From: an uncultured Campylobacter sp.
GTDB lineage: Bacteria; Campylobacterota; Campylobacteria; Campylobacterales; Campylobacteraceae
Assembly: GCF_937996225.1 (NCBI RefSeq)
Contig: NZ_CALKTC010000009.1
Coordinates: forward strand, 4,489-68,488
Direction of reading: 5' to 3'
Length of the DNA: 64,000 nt
In this document: piece after piece, positions 43,746-53,159 of the stretch
How positions within the stretch are numbered: position 1 is the first letter of the stretch
How the letters are laid out: each line of letters starts with the position of its first letter
The notes under the pieces: model-generated
Database searches by the model: none
Seen by the model: only the letters and a program-made list of their open reading frames with translations
Told to the model about the DNA's origin: nothing
Position numbers and translations under genes: made by a program

Positions 43746-44889
43746 TTCGCCTTTCGTTGCGCGGGAATTCGGTCGCGGCTTGGAATTTTAGTCGTAGTTT
43801 TAGGCGTTTTGACGTAAGCCAGCGCTATGATTGCACGCTTTACGTTCTAAATTTAATCGTATCTTGGCGCGAGCGATTAAAACACGGCTCTAAATACGAG
43901 GCGGCTTTGGGCGCAGTCTTAAAGCGGTCAAAATATATACATTAAAATTTATACTTCGCGCGAAAACGTAAGCCGCGTAAACTCGCCGCCGAAATACGAG
44001 CAATTTAAAAATTTGCGGCGTCGCGCTTTGATAAAATTCCACTTTGCAGAGACTTGCGAACTTCTTGGCGGCTAAATTTAGCCCCGTGAGCTCGCGGCTT
44101 AAAATTTTAAATCCGCCCTGCATGGAATTTTTAAAATTTGCGCCGCCGTGAAATTTTAAAAATTTAGCGCTAAATTTGCAGCCCGCGGAATTTCATTTGT
44201 GAATTTCGCCGTGTAAATTTTGATCGCTCGCTGCTGTGGGCATGCCGCTTATCTGTGTGTGCTTAAACTAGCGGCAGACTAAGCGGTAAATGTAGCTACG
44301 CAAGCCCGCCTCCGTCTTTTCGCACATGGCGGTAGAGAATGCCGCGCTATCTGCGGCATTTGGCATAAGTACGGCGCAAAGCTCTTGCTTAAGATGGGCA
44401 CGACGAACGCACGCCGTCGCGGCGCGTGTTTCATTGGCTCATGAACTTTCGCTTAATCTTTATGATGCGATACATTAGGAAGAGCAGGCTTCGTATCCGT
44501 TGTAAATTTCAAAGCGCAATTTCGCCGTGAAATTTTAATAGAAAATCTATGCTTCTGTCGCTAAATTCGGAGCTGAAATTTTACCTTTTGAGTTTATGCC
44601 GCCTCGCCGCTATAAAATTCCAAGTCTTAAATTTAAAGCAAAATTCTGCGGCGCAATGAAATTCCAAAATTTCGTTGCGGTAAATTTTGTGCTCTAAAAT
44701 TTCATCCATGAATGTAGAATTTTAAGTCGGCAAATATAAAATTTGAGATAGTCAAAGGTTTGCTGCCGCATCGTGTACTGCACCGCGAAATATTACTCTA
44801 CATAATCTGCGCCTAACCTCATAAATTTCGTCGTGCAAAATTTATGCAGAATTTACGCGGAGTTCTTGCTGTCGCGCCGCTTCGCTTCG
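43746..44889. other. 1.14-kb gap without a supported gene
   Basis: AAATTT/GAATTT-rich throughout 43780-44240 and 44500-44880. The middle (about 44230-44470) is GC-richer; on the minus strand it has an open stretch of about 55 codons (with HLKQELCAVLMPNAADSAA) but no start or ribosome site, perhaps a decayed gene. No RNA gene recognised. It separates convergent units (DAHP synthase and acpS). Confidence 0.6.
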
Positions 44890-45261
44890 TTACTTTGAGC
44901 GCGGCTTATTAAGTTTTAGTGCGACTACCGCGATTGCGACGTTTGCGTCGTGCGTGATGCTAAGGCTTCCGGATTTGATATGAAATTTTTTACGGATTTT
45001 TTTACGGATTTTTAAATGCGGCGCCCCCAGGGCGTCTTTGTAAATTTTAGCGTCTTTAAAGCCAAATTCCGCGCCGATGCCGGTGCCTAGCGCCTTGCTA
45101 AGCGCCTCTTTGGCGGCATAGATGCCCGCGATATTTTCATCGCGCAGCGCGGATGAGCGTTCGGATTTTTTTAAAATGCGCTTTAGAAATTTCGCGCCGT
45201 ATTTTGCGCGAAGCGCCGCGATCCTACGCACCGCGGTTATGTCCGTGCCGATCTTTATCAC
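44890..45261 (-). CDS. acpS: Holo-[acyl-carrier-protein] synthase
   Basis: Transfers 4'-phosphopantetheine from CoA to Ser of the acyl carrier protein. 123 residues. The metal-binding Asp is in IGTDITAVRRI at the start and the second motif IYAAKEALSKALGTGIG is complete; SITHDANVAIAVV near the end is also conserved. Last gene of a minus-strand group after yebC and the cyclophilin, 28 bases from the latter. Normal length. Confidence 0.95.
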   Translation of the reverse strand: MIKIGTDITAVRRIAALRAKYGAKFLKRILKKSERSSALRDENIAGIYAAKEALSKALGTGIGAEFGFKDAKIYKDALGAPHLKIRKKIRKKFHIKSGSLSITHDANVAIAVVALKLNKPRSK

Positions 45262-45289
45262 GGTCTGGCGCCCCGCGGTTTAAATTTAA

Positions 45290-45784
45290 TCACGATTGCA
45301 GACTCTCTTTAATCTCGATATCGATGATCTTATCGCCCTGTCTGATCGCGTCCAAAACCGCCAGGCTAGGCTCATCTACGATCTGCCCGAACACCGTGTG
45401 CACGCCGTCTAGGTGCGGTTGCGCGCTGTGGCAGACAAAAAACTGACTACCGCCCGTATCGCGCCCCGCGTGCGCCATCGATAGCGCGCCGCGCACGTGC
45501 TTGTGCTTTTGGCGGTCGCATTCGCACTTTATACGCCAGCCGGGGCCTCCCGTGCCGGTGCCGCGCGGGCAGCCGCCTTGGATCACAAAATTTGGAATTA
45601 CGCGGTGAAAATTTAGCCCCTTGTAAAACCCGCTGCGCGCGAGGCTAGCGAAATTCGTAACCGCCTGCGGGGCTTCGTCACCGAAAAGCTCCAGCTTCAT
45701 ATCGCCCTTTTCGGTTTTGATAACGGCGTATTTATCGCGCGCCAAAGCCTCTGCGTCGATGTCGTAAATTTTTAAGCTTTCCAT
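45290..45784 (-). CDS. Cyclophilin-type peptidyl-prolyl isomerase
   Basis: 164 residues with no signal peptide, so a cytoplasmic PpiB-like enzyme. Catalytic Arg in NFHRVIPNFVIQGG; the GALSMAHAGRDTGGSQFFVCHSAQPHLDGVHTVFGQ block is the substrate groove. A Trp or Phe usual in the GW/FxxPxLD segment is kept as HLDGVHTVFG. A short inserted piece, KCECDRQKHKHVRG, replaces the usual loop. It is 8 bases downstream of yebC; both genes are neighbours in C. jejuni too. Confidence 0.93.
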   Translation of the reverse strand: MESLKIYDIDAEALARDKYAVIKTEKGDMKLELFGDEAPQAVTNFASLARSGFYKGLNFHRVIPNFVIQGGCPRGTGTGGPGWRIKCECDRQKHKHVRGALSMAHAGRDTGGSQFFVCHSAQPHLDGVHTVFGQIVDEPSLAVLDAIRQGDKIIDIEIKESLQS

Positions 45785-45792
45785 TTTTTCTC

Positions 45793-46527
45793 CTATGCGA
45801 TATTGGTGTAAACAGCCTGTACGTCGTCGTCATCCTCTAGCCGCTCGAGCAGTGTGTCTATGTCGCCAAGCTGCTCCTCGCTAAATTCGTGCTTTTCGTT
45901 GGCGACGAATTTTAAGCTTGCGCTGATGATCTCAAGCCCTATCTTTTCGATACCTTCGTTTAGAGTGCCGAAGCTTTCGTATTCGCCGTAGATTAGAAGC
46001 GTCTTTTCGAGCTCGCCCTTATCGTTTTCAAACTCGTTGATCTCAAGCTCGCTAAGACCGAAGTCGATGAGCTCAAGCTCCAGCTCCTCGATGTCGCGGC
46101 TCGGCAGCTTGGTCTCAAAAACGGCCTTGTGCGAAAACATAAATTTCAAACTGCCGCTCGGCAAAAACTCGCCCTTAGCTTTGTTTAAAATCGACTTTAC
46201 GTTTGCGACGGTGCGGGTCGGGTTGTCGGTGGCGCATTCGATTATTAAAAGTGCGCCGTGGGGCGCCTTGCCGTCGTAAAAGATCGTTTTGATATCGGCG
46301 CTATCCTTGCCGCTTGCGCGCTTGATAGCCGCGTCGATGTTGTCTTTGGGCATATTTTGCGCCTTTGCCGTGGCGATCGCGGCGCGCAGCTTGGAGTTCA
46401 TCAGCGGATCTTCGCCGCCCTCTTTCGCAGCCATCGTTATGGCCTTGCCCAGTTTTGGGAAAAGTTTACTCATCTTCCCCCATCTAGCTTCTTTTGAAGC
46501 GCGTCTGTATTCAAAAGCTCGTCCCAT
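45793..46527 (-). CDS. yebC: YebC/PmpR-family protein (translation or transcription factor)
   Basis: 244 residues, normal length. The start MGRAFEYRRASKEARWGKMSK and the block AKAQNMPKDNIDAAIKRASGKD are diagnostic. Members were described as DNA-binding regulators (PmpR), while YebC-type proteins have also been linked to ribosome rescue at proline runs; sequence alone does not decide. First gene of the yebC-cyclophilin-acpS group, with a divergent copper operon upstream. Confidence 0.94.
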   Translation of the reverse strand: MGRAFEYRRASKEARWGKMSKLFPKLGKAITMAAKEGGEDPLMNSKLRAAIATAKAQNMPKDNIDAAIKRASGKDSADIKTIFYDGKAPHGALLIIECATDNPTRTVANVKSILNKAKGEFLPSGSLKFMFSHKAVFETKLPSRDIEELELELIDFGLSELEINEFENDKGELEKTLLIYGEYESFGTLNEGIEKIGLEIISASLKFVANEKHEFSEEQLGDIDTLLERLEDDDDVQAVYTNIA

Positions 46528-46660
46528 AAAATTCCTTAAAACTTAAATTTAAAAACAGGTGATTATAACGAAAAACCCTTAAATTTCAGGAGCGGGCGTT
46601 GAAATAAAATTTATTAAAAAGTAGTATAAGTTTTGAAATTTTAATCCAAAGGAGAGGCTT

Positions 46661-46876
46661 ATGGCTTTGAAACAAAGCGTAAAATTTAAGGCGCAAAATA
46701 TACACTGCGAAAACTGCGCAAGGACGATCAAAAACGCTCTTAAGGACGATTTCGGCGAGATCGAGGTGGACGTGGCAAGCGGAGTGGTGAGTTTAAGCCT
46801 AGATCCGCGCGACGAGGCTAAATTTAAAGAGGAGATGGACGATTTGGGCTTTAGCGTCGCAGAAAAGCTAGCCTAA
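46661..46876 (+). CDS. copZ: Heavy-metal-associated (HMA) copper chaperone
   Basis: 71 residues forming a single HMA domain with beta-alpha-beta-beta-alpha-beta pattern. The metal site is NIHCENCARTI; Met of the usual GMTCxxC is replaced by Ile-His, as in some Campylobacter copies. It should carry Cu(I) to CopA, encoded 12 bases downstream. Promoter-like TATAAG at 46625-46630 and AAAGGAGAG ribosome site. No CueR- or CopY-like operator was recognised. Confidence 0.9.
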   Translation: MALKQSVKFKAQNIHCENCARTIKNALKDDFGEIEVDVASGVVSLSLDPRDEAKFKEEMDDLGFSVAEKLA

Positions 46877-46887
46877 AAACTAACGCA

Positions 46888-49065
46888 ATGTCAAGTAAAA
46901 TCACTCTAAATATCGTTGGGATGAGCTGCGTAAACTGCTCCAATGCGATCGAGCGGGTAAGTCGCAAGATCGAGGGGGTGCAGGACGCGCACGTAAATTT
47001 CGCAAACGGCAATGGCGAGTTCGTACTAGATGACCCCGCCATAGAGGAGACGCTAAAAGCCAAGATCAAAAAACTGGGCTATGACATCGCCGTGGATTAC
47101 GAGGATTTGGAGCGCAAAAAGCGGAGCAATCTCAAAGCGGCGCTATTTAGGCTGATCCTCGCTCTCATTTTAGCCGCGGCGGTAATGGCGGTGGAGATGA
47201 GCGGGTTTTTAAGCTTCGTTCCAAAGGCGCTACTTTGTGCGGCGATGGCGTGCGTGAGCCTGTTTTATTGCGGCAAGAACTTCTTTTATCACGCTTACGG
47301 CTCTCTGAAAAACAGAAACTTCGATATGAACGTGCTCGTGGCGATGGGAAGCTTTTTTGCGTTTGCTTATTCGCTAACGGCCGCGGCGTGGGTCTATACG
47401 CACGGCGCGCAGAATGAATTTACCAATCTTTATTTCTCTTCCGCCTCGATGATAATCGCCTTTATCTCGCTCGGCAAATACCTTGAAGAGCGCAGCAAGA
47501 TGAAGGCGAACGACTACATCAAGGGGCTAATCGATCTAAGCCCTAAAACCGCGCTTTTGATCAAAGACGACGGCACGATAGCCGAAGTGCGCGCAGAAGC
47601 GCTAAAGCCGGGCGATAAAGTGCTCGTAAAAAATGGCTCGCGTATCCCATGCGACGGGCTTATCGTCGAGGGCGGCGCGCAGATCGATGCTTCGCTCATA
47701 AGCGGCGAGAGCTTGGCGGTTTATAAAGGCGTGGGCGATGAGGTAAATGCGGGCTGCGTCAGCACGGACGGCGTCATCTACGTGAAAGTGACGAAATTTT
47801 CGCATCAGACGCTGCTTGCCGAGATTAAAAATCTGCTAAACGAGGCGGGCAACAAAAAGATGCCGATCGCGCGCTTTGCGGATAAAATTTCAAATATCTT
47901 CGTGCCCGCGGTGATTTTGATCGCGCTTGTTAGCTTTATAGCGTGGATGGCGCTTGACGGGCGGCTCTCATACGCCGCATCCGCCGCTATCTGCGTGCTT
48001 ATCATCTCCTGCCCGTGCGCGCTAGGTCTTGCGACGCCGATCGCGATCGTTTGCGCGATCTCAAACGCCGCAAAAGCTGGAATTTTAATAAAAAATCCCG
48101 AAATTTTAGAAATTTTAAAAGGCGCCGACGTCGCGGTTTTCGATAAAACCGGCACGCTTAGCAAGGGCGAAATTTCGGTAAGCTTCAGCGATCTGGGCGC
48201 CCAAGATCTCTACGCTCTGGCAAGCGCGCAAAAGCTTAGCGAGCATCCGATCTCAAAGGCGATCGTAAAATTTGCCGAGCTGAAATTCGGCGAAATTTCT
48301 AAATTTAACGGCGAGTTTGAAAGCATCGCGGGCAAGGGGATCGTCGCTAAAAATCCAACCGGCGAAATTCTTTGCGGCAGCGCGGGCTTTCTGCGCGAGC
48401 GCGGCGTGGATGCGGGCGTCGAAGTAGAAGCGGAGGAGCTTTTAGACAAGGGCTTCGGCGTCGTTTACTGCGCGATAGGCGGCTCGTACGCGGGCTTCAT
48501 CGCATTTAGCGACGAGATCAGGGCCGAAGCGCGCGGCGTCGTACAGGCGCTGCAAAAAAGCGGCGTAAAAACCGTCATGCTAACGGGCGATAACGCCAAA
48601 ACGGCAAATTTTGTCGCTCGCAGCCTCGGCATCGACGAGGTGAGAAGCGGAGTGCTCCCAAGCGGCAAATATGAGTTCATCAAATCCCTGATGGACGAGG
48701 GTAAGCGGGTGCTTTTCGTAGGCGACGGCGTCAATGACGCACCGAGCTTAAAAGCCGCTAGTATCGGCGTCGCGATGAACGGCGGCAGTGACGTAGCCAA
48801 GGGCGCGGGCGACGTGATTTTTATAAAAAACGACCTTGCAAGCGTGCTATATCTATTCCGCCTATCGGGAGCTGCCATGCGGACGATCAAGCAAAACCTC
48901 TTCTGGGCGCTGTTTTACAACGCCGTATGCATCCCGATCGCAGCAGGCGCGCTATATCCGGCGCTCGGTGTGCTTTTAAAGCCGATGTACGGTGCTGCGG
49001 CGATGTGCTTTAGCTCTGTAACAGTCGTGCTAAATTCCATCAGATTGAAATTCGCTAAATTTTAA
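46888..49065 (+). CDS. copA: Copper-exporting P1B-type ATPase
   Basis: 725 residues. One N-terminal HMA domain (GMSCVNC, Cys-14 and Cys-17), eight transmembrane helices, the intramembrane copper site CPC (375-377, in IISCPCALGLATP), the phosphorylated Asp-419 in DKTGT, the HP motif SEHPISKAI, and GDGVNDAPSL. It removes Cu(I) from the cytoplasm. Co-transcribed with the HMA chaperone. No low-complexity insertion despite its length. Confidence 0.97.
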   Translation: MSSKITLNIVGMSCVNCSNAIERVSRKIEGVQDAHVNFANGNGEFVLDDPAIEETLKAKIKKLGYDIAVDYEDLERKKRSNLKAALFRLILALILAAAVMAVEMSGFLSFVPKALLCAAMACVSLFYCGKNFFYHAYGSLKNRNFDMNVLVAMGSFFAFAYSLTAAAWVYTHGAQNEFTNLYFSSASMIIAFISLGKYLEERSKMKANDYIKGLIDLSPKTALLIKDDGTIAEVRAEALKPGDKVLVKNGSRIPCDGLIVEGGAQIDASLISGESLAVYKGVGDEVNAGCVSTDGVIYVKVTKFSHQTLLAEIKNLLNEAGNKKMPIARFADKISNIFVPAVILIALVSFIAWMALDGRLSYAASAAICVLIISCPCALGLATPIAIVCAISNAAKAGILIKNPEILEILKGADVAVFDKTGTLSKGEISVSFSDLGAQDLYALASAQKLSEHPISKAIVKFAELKFGEISKFNGEFESIAGKGIVAKNPTGEILCGSAGFLRERGVDAGVEVEAEELLDKGFGVVYCAIGGSYAGFIAFSDEIRAEARGVVQALQKSGVKTVMLTGDNAKTANFVARSLGIDEVRSGVLPSGKYEFIKSLMDEGKRVLFVGDGVNDAPSLKAASIGVAMNGGSDVAKGAGDVIFIKNDLASVLYLFRLSGAAMRTIKQNLFWALFYNAVCIPIAAGALYPALGVLLKPMYGAAAMCFSSVTVVLNSIRLKFAKF

Positions 49066-49541
49066 CGCGACTGATTTTGCGCTAGGCGCGGAATTTCGCG
49101 CGGCGAAATTTTAATTGTTCCGTGCAAAACGCGCAAAATTATTTCATTCTGCAAGGAATTTTACCTCGCAAATTCTATCTGGCTACTAATGCGTGTAGAA
49201 TTCCGCGGAACGGGCTCCACTTGAAAAAATTTTATTTCACGATAAGCTTAGCACGGAATTCCGCCAGATTTGTACAGCTTGCAAAATTTTATTTTACCGC
49301 TAGCTCGCGCGTAAATTTTAAAATTTTAGCCTGCCGATCGCTGTGCCCTCATATAGCCCTCCATTGCTGCGCCTATAACTACCATTATTTAACGCCGCTC
49401 GCCGCTGCGCCGTAAAATTTTAAAAATTCCGCAAAATTTTATAAGGTTGAAAGGAATTCTGTAGAATTCCACCGCCCGCACTAAGTTTTAATAAATAAAT
49501 TTAAAGGTAAAATAACGCTTCAAATGCAATTCGAGGTAGCG
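49066..49541. other. 475-base RAATTY-rich gap
   Basis: Dense in GAATTT, GAATTC, AAATTT and AAATTC; AATTCTGTAGAATTCC near 49455 is a small inverted repeat. No supported gene. The ribosome site of the ankyrin gene (CGAGGTAGCG) is at the end. Confidence 0.6.
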
Positions 49542-50774
49542 ATGCGAAAAATTCTAATGGGTTCGTTTGTTTTTTGCGGCACGCTTTTTGGCGCTTCTTG
49601 CGAGCAGATGCTAAGCGATCCGCGCGGCTTTTTTAGCAAAGAGCCTGCGGACGAAGAGCTGCTGCAAAGCGATTTTGGCTGTAAAGGCTCGCTAGCTGGC
49701 GCAGAATTTTTGCAAAATTTAAAAAGCGCGGCTTCTGAGATCAGGGACGAAAATATCGATTGTGTCGGTAACGAAGCCTTGCTGAACGAAAAAAGGCTTG
49801 AGCGAACCTTGGCATTTGCGGGGATGGATGGCGAGGGCTTTTTGAGCTATGCCAAAGAGAAAAACTACGCACAAATCAGCGAAAAATCGCTTGAAGCCTT
49901 AGAATTTTACTCCGAGCGCAAGATTGGAAATTTCATCGCTTATGGCAATTTTATGGGCGAGATCCCGGCAGCCAGGGAGGCGTTAAGAGATTATTTCGCC
50001 GCTAAATTTAACAAAAACGACGCCGATGAGCTGGCAAGCGCCGTGATAGCGGAATTTATCGCATACGCTGCAAAGGATCGCAAGGCAGGGGATTACGGTG
50101 AGCTTGAGCTGGCACTAAAAGGCGGAGTAGGCGCAGATGAGTTTCGTACGCTACTTTTTAGCAAGGATTTTGCGATTTACGAGCTTGATAATGCCCTGGA
50201 TCTGGCACTTTTGCTAGGATATGACGAGCGTTTTAGCGGTGCTTTGATCGAGCGAGGTGCGCAGGTGAATGCGGGTGAGGAAAACTCTCTATTTTACGCG
50301 ATGAATAACGTTCAAAGCGCTAAATTTATGATCTCTAAAGGCGCTTTGGTTGGCTATAAAAACTCGCTTGGGCAAACTCCGATATTTTTCGCCGCCGCGG
50401 CAAAAAATTATGAGCTCGTAAAGTTGCTAATCTACTCGCACGCTAGCGTAAATGTCCGCCAGATCGGCAGCGCTGAAGCTCAGGCTCTAGCGTCGCTAGG
50501 CGAGCGTAGCGACGGCTGTGAACGTTCGGGCGCGGGTAAGACACTGCTGATGTTTGCGGCGCAAAAAAGTACCAAACAGATCGTTGAATTGCTCGTAAAA
50601 TCGGGCGCAAACGAAAAAGCAGTCGATGAGGCGGGGCTAAATGCACTAGACTATGCGCTTGCGGGTGGCGAAGCAGCTACGCAGAGCTATTTGCGCTCGC
50701 TTGGACTAAGTCCTACGCAAGTAAGCGATGATTTTACGAGCGATCCGCAAGATGCGCCTGAGCGTGAGAATTAG
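49542..50774 (+). CDS. Exported ankyrin-repeat protein
   Basis: 410 residues from the ATG at 49542, which follows GAGG at good spacing and opens a signal peptide (MRKILMGSFVFCGTLFGA); an in-frame ATG at 49524 gives six extra polar residues and is less likely. SCEQ after the hydrophobic stretch might be a weak lipobox. The C-terminal third has ankyrin repeats (LIERGAQVNAGEENSLFYAM, GQTPIFFAAAAKNYELVKLL, GKTLLMFAAQKSTKQIVELL, AGLNALDYAL). It likely binds proteins in the periplasm. C. jejuni has an ankyrin protein near its NhaC-type antiporter and trmA, matching this order. Probable function unknown. Confidence 0.83.
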   Translation: MRKILMGSFVFCGTLFGASCEQMLSDPRGFFSKEPADEELLQSDFGCKGSLAGAEFLQNLKSAASEIRDENIDCVGNEALLNEKRLERTLAFAGMDGEGFLSYAKEKNYAQISEKSLEALEFYSERKIGNFIAYGNFMGEIPAAREALRDYFAAKFNKNDADELASAVIAEFIAYAAKDRKAGDYGELELALKGGVGADEFRTLLFSKDFAIYELDNALDLALLLGYDERFSGALIERGAQVNAGEENSLFYAMNNVQSAKFMISKGALVGYKNSLGQTPIFFAAAAKNYELVKLLIYSHASVNVRQIGSAEAQALASLGERSDGCERSGAGKTLLMFAAQKSTKQIVELLVKSGANEKAVDEAGLNALDYALAGGEAATQSYLRSLGLSPTQVSDDFTSDPQDAPEREN

Positions 50775-51458
50775 CGGGCTTGATTTAAAGGGCCGCTTAC
50801 CGCTTCGTCGTTTTAGGTTTGCAGCGTTTTGGGTTTGCAAAAGCTTTATGAGCTTTAAATTTAGAGTTTTGCCGCTTTGCAAATTTTATAGATTTAGCGG
50901 ATTTTTCGAGCGCAATTTGGTGAAATTTAACGCTTTAAAATTTTATCGTTTTGCTTGCGCAGGTTGCATGCACTGAAATTTTATAAACGCGCAGACGAGC
51001 TTTAAAAATGGCGATATTTGTGCGTTTATGCGCGATAAAATTTTTACTGAGGGATTTTGCTTTGCGATCAAGAGCGGGATTTCGTCAAATTTTGTGCGAT
51101 AAACTTATCGCTTTTGCGACAAAGCAAGCGCTACAACATTGTGGAATTTTACCTTGATTTGGGTCTTTTGCTATGTTAAGTAAAATTTTAAATTCGCTTA
51201 TAAAACGCTTTTGATTACGCCGCGCGCGGTATTTTGCACCGGAGGAATTTTGCTGCGCGACAAATTACTTAAAAATGCGTTCGCAAAATTGCAAACGTAG
51301 TAAAATTGTAGAGTTTGCTGCGCGATTAAGGCGCTCAAAAATCGCCGTAAAAGAAAGCGCGTGAATACGAATAGTTGCTGCAAGGCGCGCAGAATTTTAA
51401 AATTTAACCTCCGATCGGGGGTTAAATTTTAAAATTTTATCAATCATCAAGGATTAAA
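50775..51458. other. 680-base gap, non-coding
   Basis: AAATTT-rich, GC-poor, with no open frame that has start signals. The only structured element is the hairpin 51393-51436 just before the antiporter gene, listed separately. Confidence 0.6.
51393..51436 (+). promoter_or_regulatory. Long hairpin in the antiporter leader
   Basis: AATTTTAAAATTTAACC (51393-51409) pairs with GGTTAAATTTTAAAATT (51420-51436), 17 bp with a 10-base loop TCCGATCGGG that is itself partly self-complementary. It ends 22 bases before the antiporter ATG. It could be an RNA regulatory hairpin, or an AT-rich terminator-like palindrome of the RAATTY kind seen elsewhere. Confidence 0.5.
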
Positions 51459-53159
51459 ATGTTAAAAAATCTTTTTATCTTTTCGGCGATTTTACTGCCC
51501 GCGCTGGCGCTTGCGGACGTGGAGCCCGCCGTGCGAAACAGCGAGCTTTACGGCGTGCTGACGCTTATCCCGCCGGTTGCGGCAATCGTGCTTGCTTTCA
51601 TCACCAAAGACGTGATTTTGTCGCTGTTTTTGGGCGTGCTAAGCGGAACCTTTCTTATCGGTATGGTCGATCAAAATATCGCAGCTTCGGCGCTTTTCGC
51701 TTTTACCGATCTGTGCTCGCGTATGGTAAAATCGATGGCGGATACGTGGAATGCGGGCATTTTGCTTCAGGTTATGTGTATCGGCGGGCTCATCGCTCTG
51801 GTGACCAAAAGCGGCGGTACGAAGGCGCTTGCGCTCTGGCTTAGCAAGCACGCAGACACTCCCGTTTTGGGTCAAATTTACACCTGGCTCATGGGTATCG
51901 TGATATTTTTCGATGATTACGCAAACGCCCTAATCGTGGGCCCTATCATGCGGCCGCTTATGGATAAATTTAAAATTTCGCGCGCGAAATTTGCTTTCAT
52001 CATCGACGCGACCGCTGCGCCGATCACCGGCATCGCGGTGATCTCCACCTGGGTCGGAGTTGAAATTTCGGCGATCAAAGAGGCCTACTCGCAGATCGGC
52101 ATAGAAAACATAAACGCCTTTACCGTGTTTGTGGAGACGATCCCGTATAGATTTTATAATATTTTCATGATCTTTTTCGTAGTCGCCACGGCAGTGATGA
52201 GCAGGGAGTTTGGCTCGATGTATCGCGCAGAGATCGCATCTCGCGGCGGCAAGAGCGGAGCTGCGGATTTTAAAATCAAAAATTTAGAGGATCAAATTTT
52301 CGTACCCAAAGAGGGCGTAGTACTTCGCAAGATAAACGCGCTAATCCCGTTAGGCGCGATGATCGTCCTCTCGGTCATCGGCTTTTATCTCAATGGCTAC
52401 AGCTCGCTGGAGGGCGAGACTTTGGAGGCGGTCAAAGCAGCTCCTCTTAGCTTTACCTCTATCCGCACCGCATTTAGCGCGGCGGACGCCTCGGTAGTGC
52501 TGTTTCAATCCGCGCTCTTTTCATCGATCATCGCCGTCGTTTTAGGCATCGCGCAAAAAATTTACGGCGTCAAAGAGGCGATCGAGGTCTGGGTTGGCGG
52601 TTGGAAAAGTATGCTAAATACCGTCATAATCCTACTTTTTGCGTGGTCGCTAAGCTCGGTTATCAAGGAGCTCGGCACTTCGCGCTACCTAGTAGAGCTT
52701 CTAAGCGACGCTACGCCGCGCTTTGCTCTTGCGATCGTGATCTTCGTGCTTAGCTCGTTTATCTCCTTTTCAACGGGCACGAGCTTCGGTACCATGGGTA
52801 TCGTCACGCCTTTGGCCGTGCCGTTAGCGCACGCCGTGGGGCAAAAATATGGCCTTAGCGGCGAGGAATTTCACGTTTTTATGTGTGTAAATATCAGCGC
52901 GGTACTTACGGGAGCGATATTCGGCGATCACTGCTCGCCGATTTCGGATACGACGATCCTCTCCTCGATGGGCGCAGGCTGCGATCACATCGAGCACGTA
53001 AGCACGCAGATGACCTATGCGCTGGTCGTTTGCGGCATTAGTATCATTTGCGGCTACCTGCCTGCGGGTTTTGGGCTTAGCGTGTGGGGATGTCTGATCT
53101 TGGGTATCGCGGCTATCATTCTTTTACTGCGCGTGGTGGGTAAAAGAGTGGATGTATGA
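51459..53159 (+). CDS. NhaC-family Na+/H+ antiporter
   Basis: 566 residues with about 12-13 transmembrane helices, the first possibly cleaved (MLKNLFIFSAILLPALALA). Family blocks: FFDDYANALIVGPIMRPL with paired Asp, APITGIAVISTWVGVEI, SFSTGTSFGTMGIVTPLA and FGDHCSPISDTTILSSMGAGCDHIEHV. Exchanges Na+ for H+ (or a related cation or amino acid) across the inner membrane. Stop overlaps the trmA start by 4 bases (ATGA), so translation is coupled, an order also known from C. jejuni. Confidence 0.93.
   Translation: MLKNLFIFSAILLPALALADVEPAVRNSELYGVLTLIPPVAAIVLAFITKDVILSLFLGVLSGTFLIGMVDQNIAASALFAFTDLCSRMVKSMADTWNAGILLQVMCIGGLIALVTKSGGTKALALWLSKHADTPVLGQIYTWLMGIVIFFDDYANALIVGPIMRPLMDKFKISRAKFAFIIDATAAPITGIAVISTWVGVEISAIKEAYSQIGIENINAFTVFVETIPYRFYNIFMIFFVVATAVMSREFGSMYRAEIASRGGKSGAADFKIKNLEDQIFVPKEGVVLRKINALIPLGAMIVLSVIGFYLNGYSSLEGETLEAVKAAPLSFTSIRTAFSAADASVVLFQSALFSSIIAVVLGIAQKIYGVKEAIEVWVGGWKSMLNTVIILLFAWSLSSVIKELGTSRYLVELLSDATPRFALAIVIFVLSSFISFSTGTSFGTMGIVTPLAVPLAHAVGQKYGLSGEEFHVFMCVNISAVLTGAIFGDHCSPISDTTILSSMGAGCDHIEHVSTQMTYALVVCGISIICGYLPAGFGLSVWGCLILGIAAIILLLRVVGKRVDV

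Noticed and set aside
44230..44470. Possible structured RNA or tRNA in the long gap before acpS
   Set aside because: No GTTCRA T-loop, no cloverleaf pairing and no conserved RNA motif seen; only a short open stretch without start.
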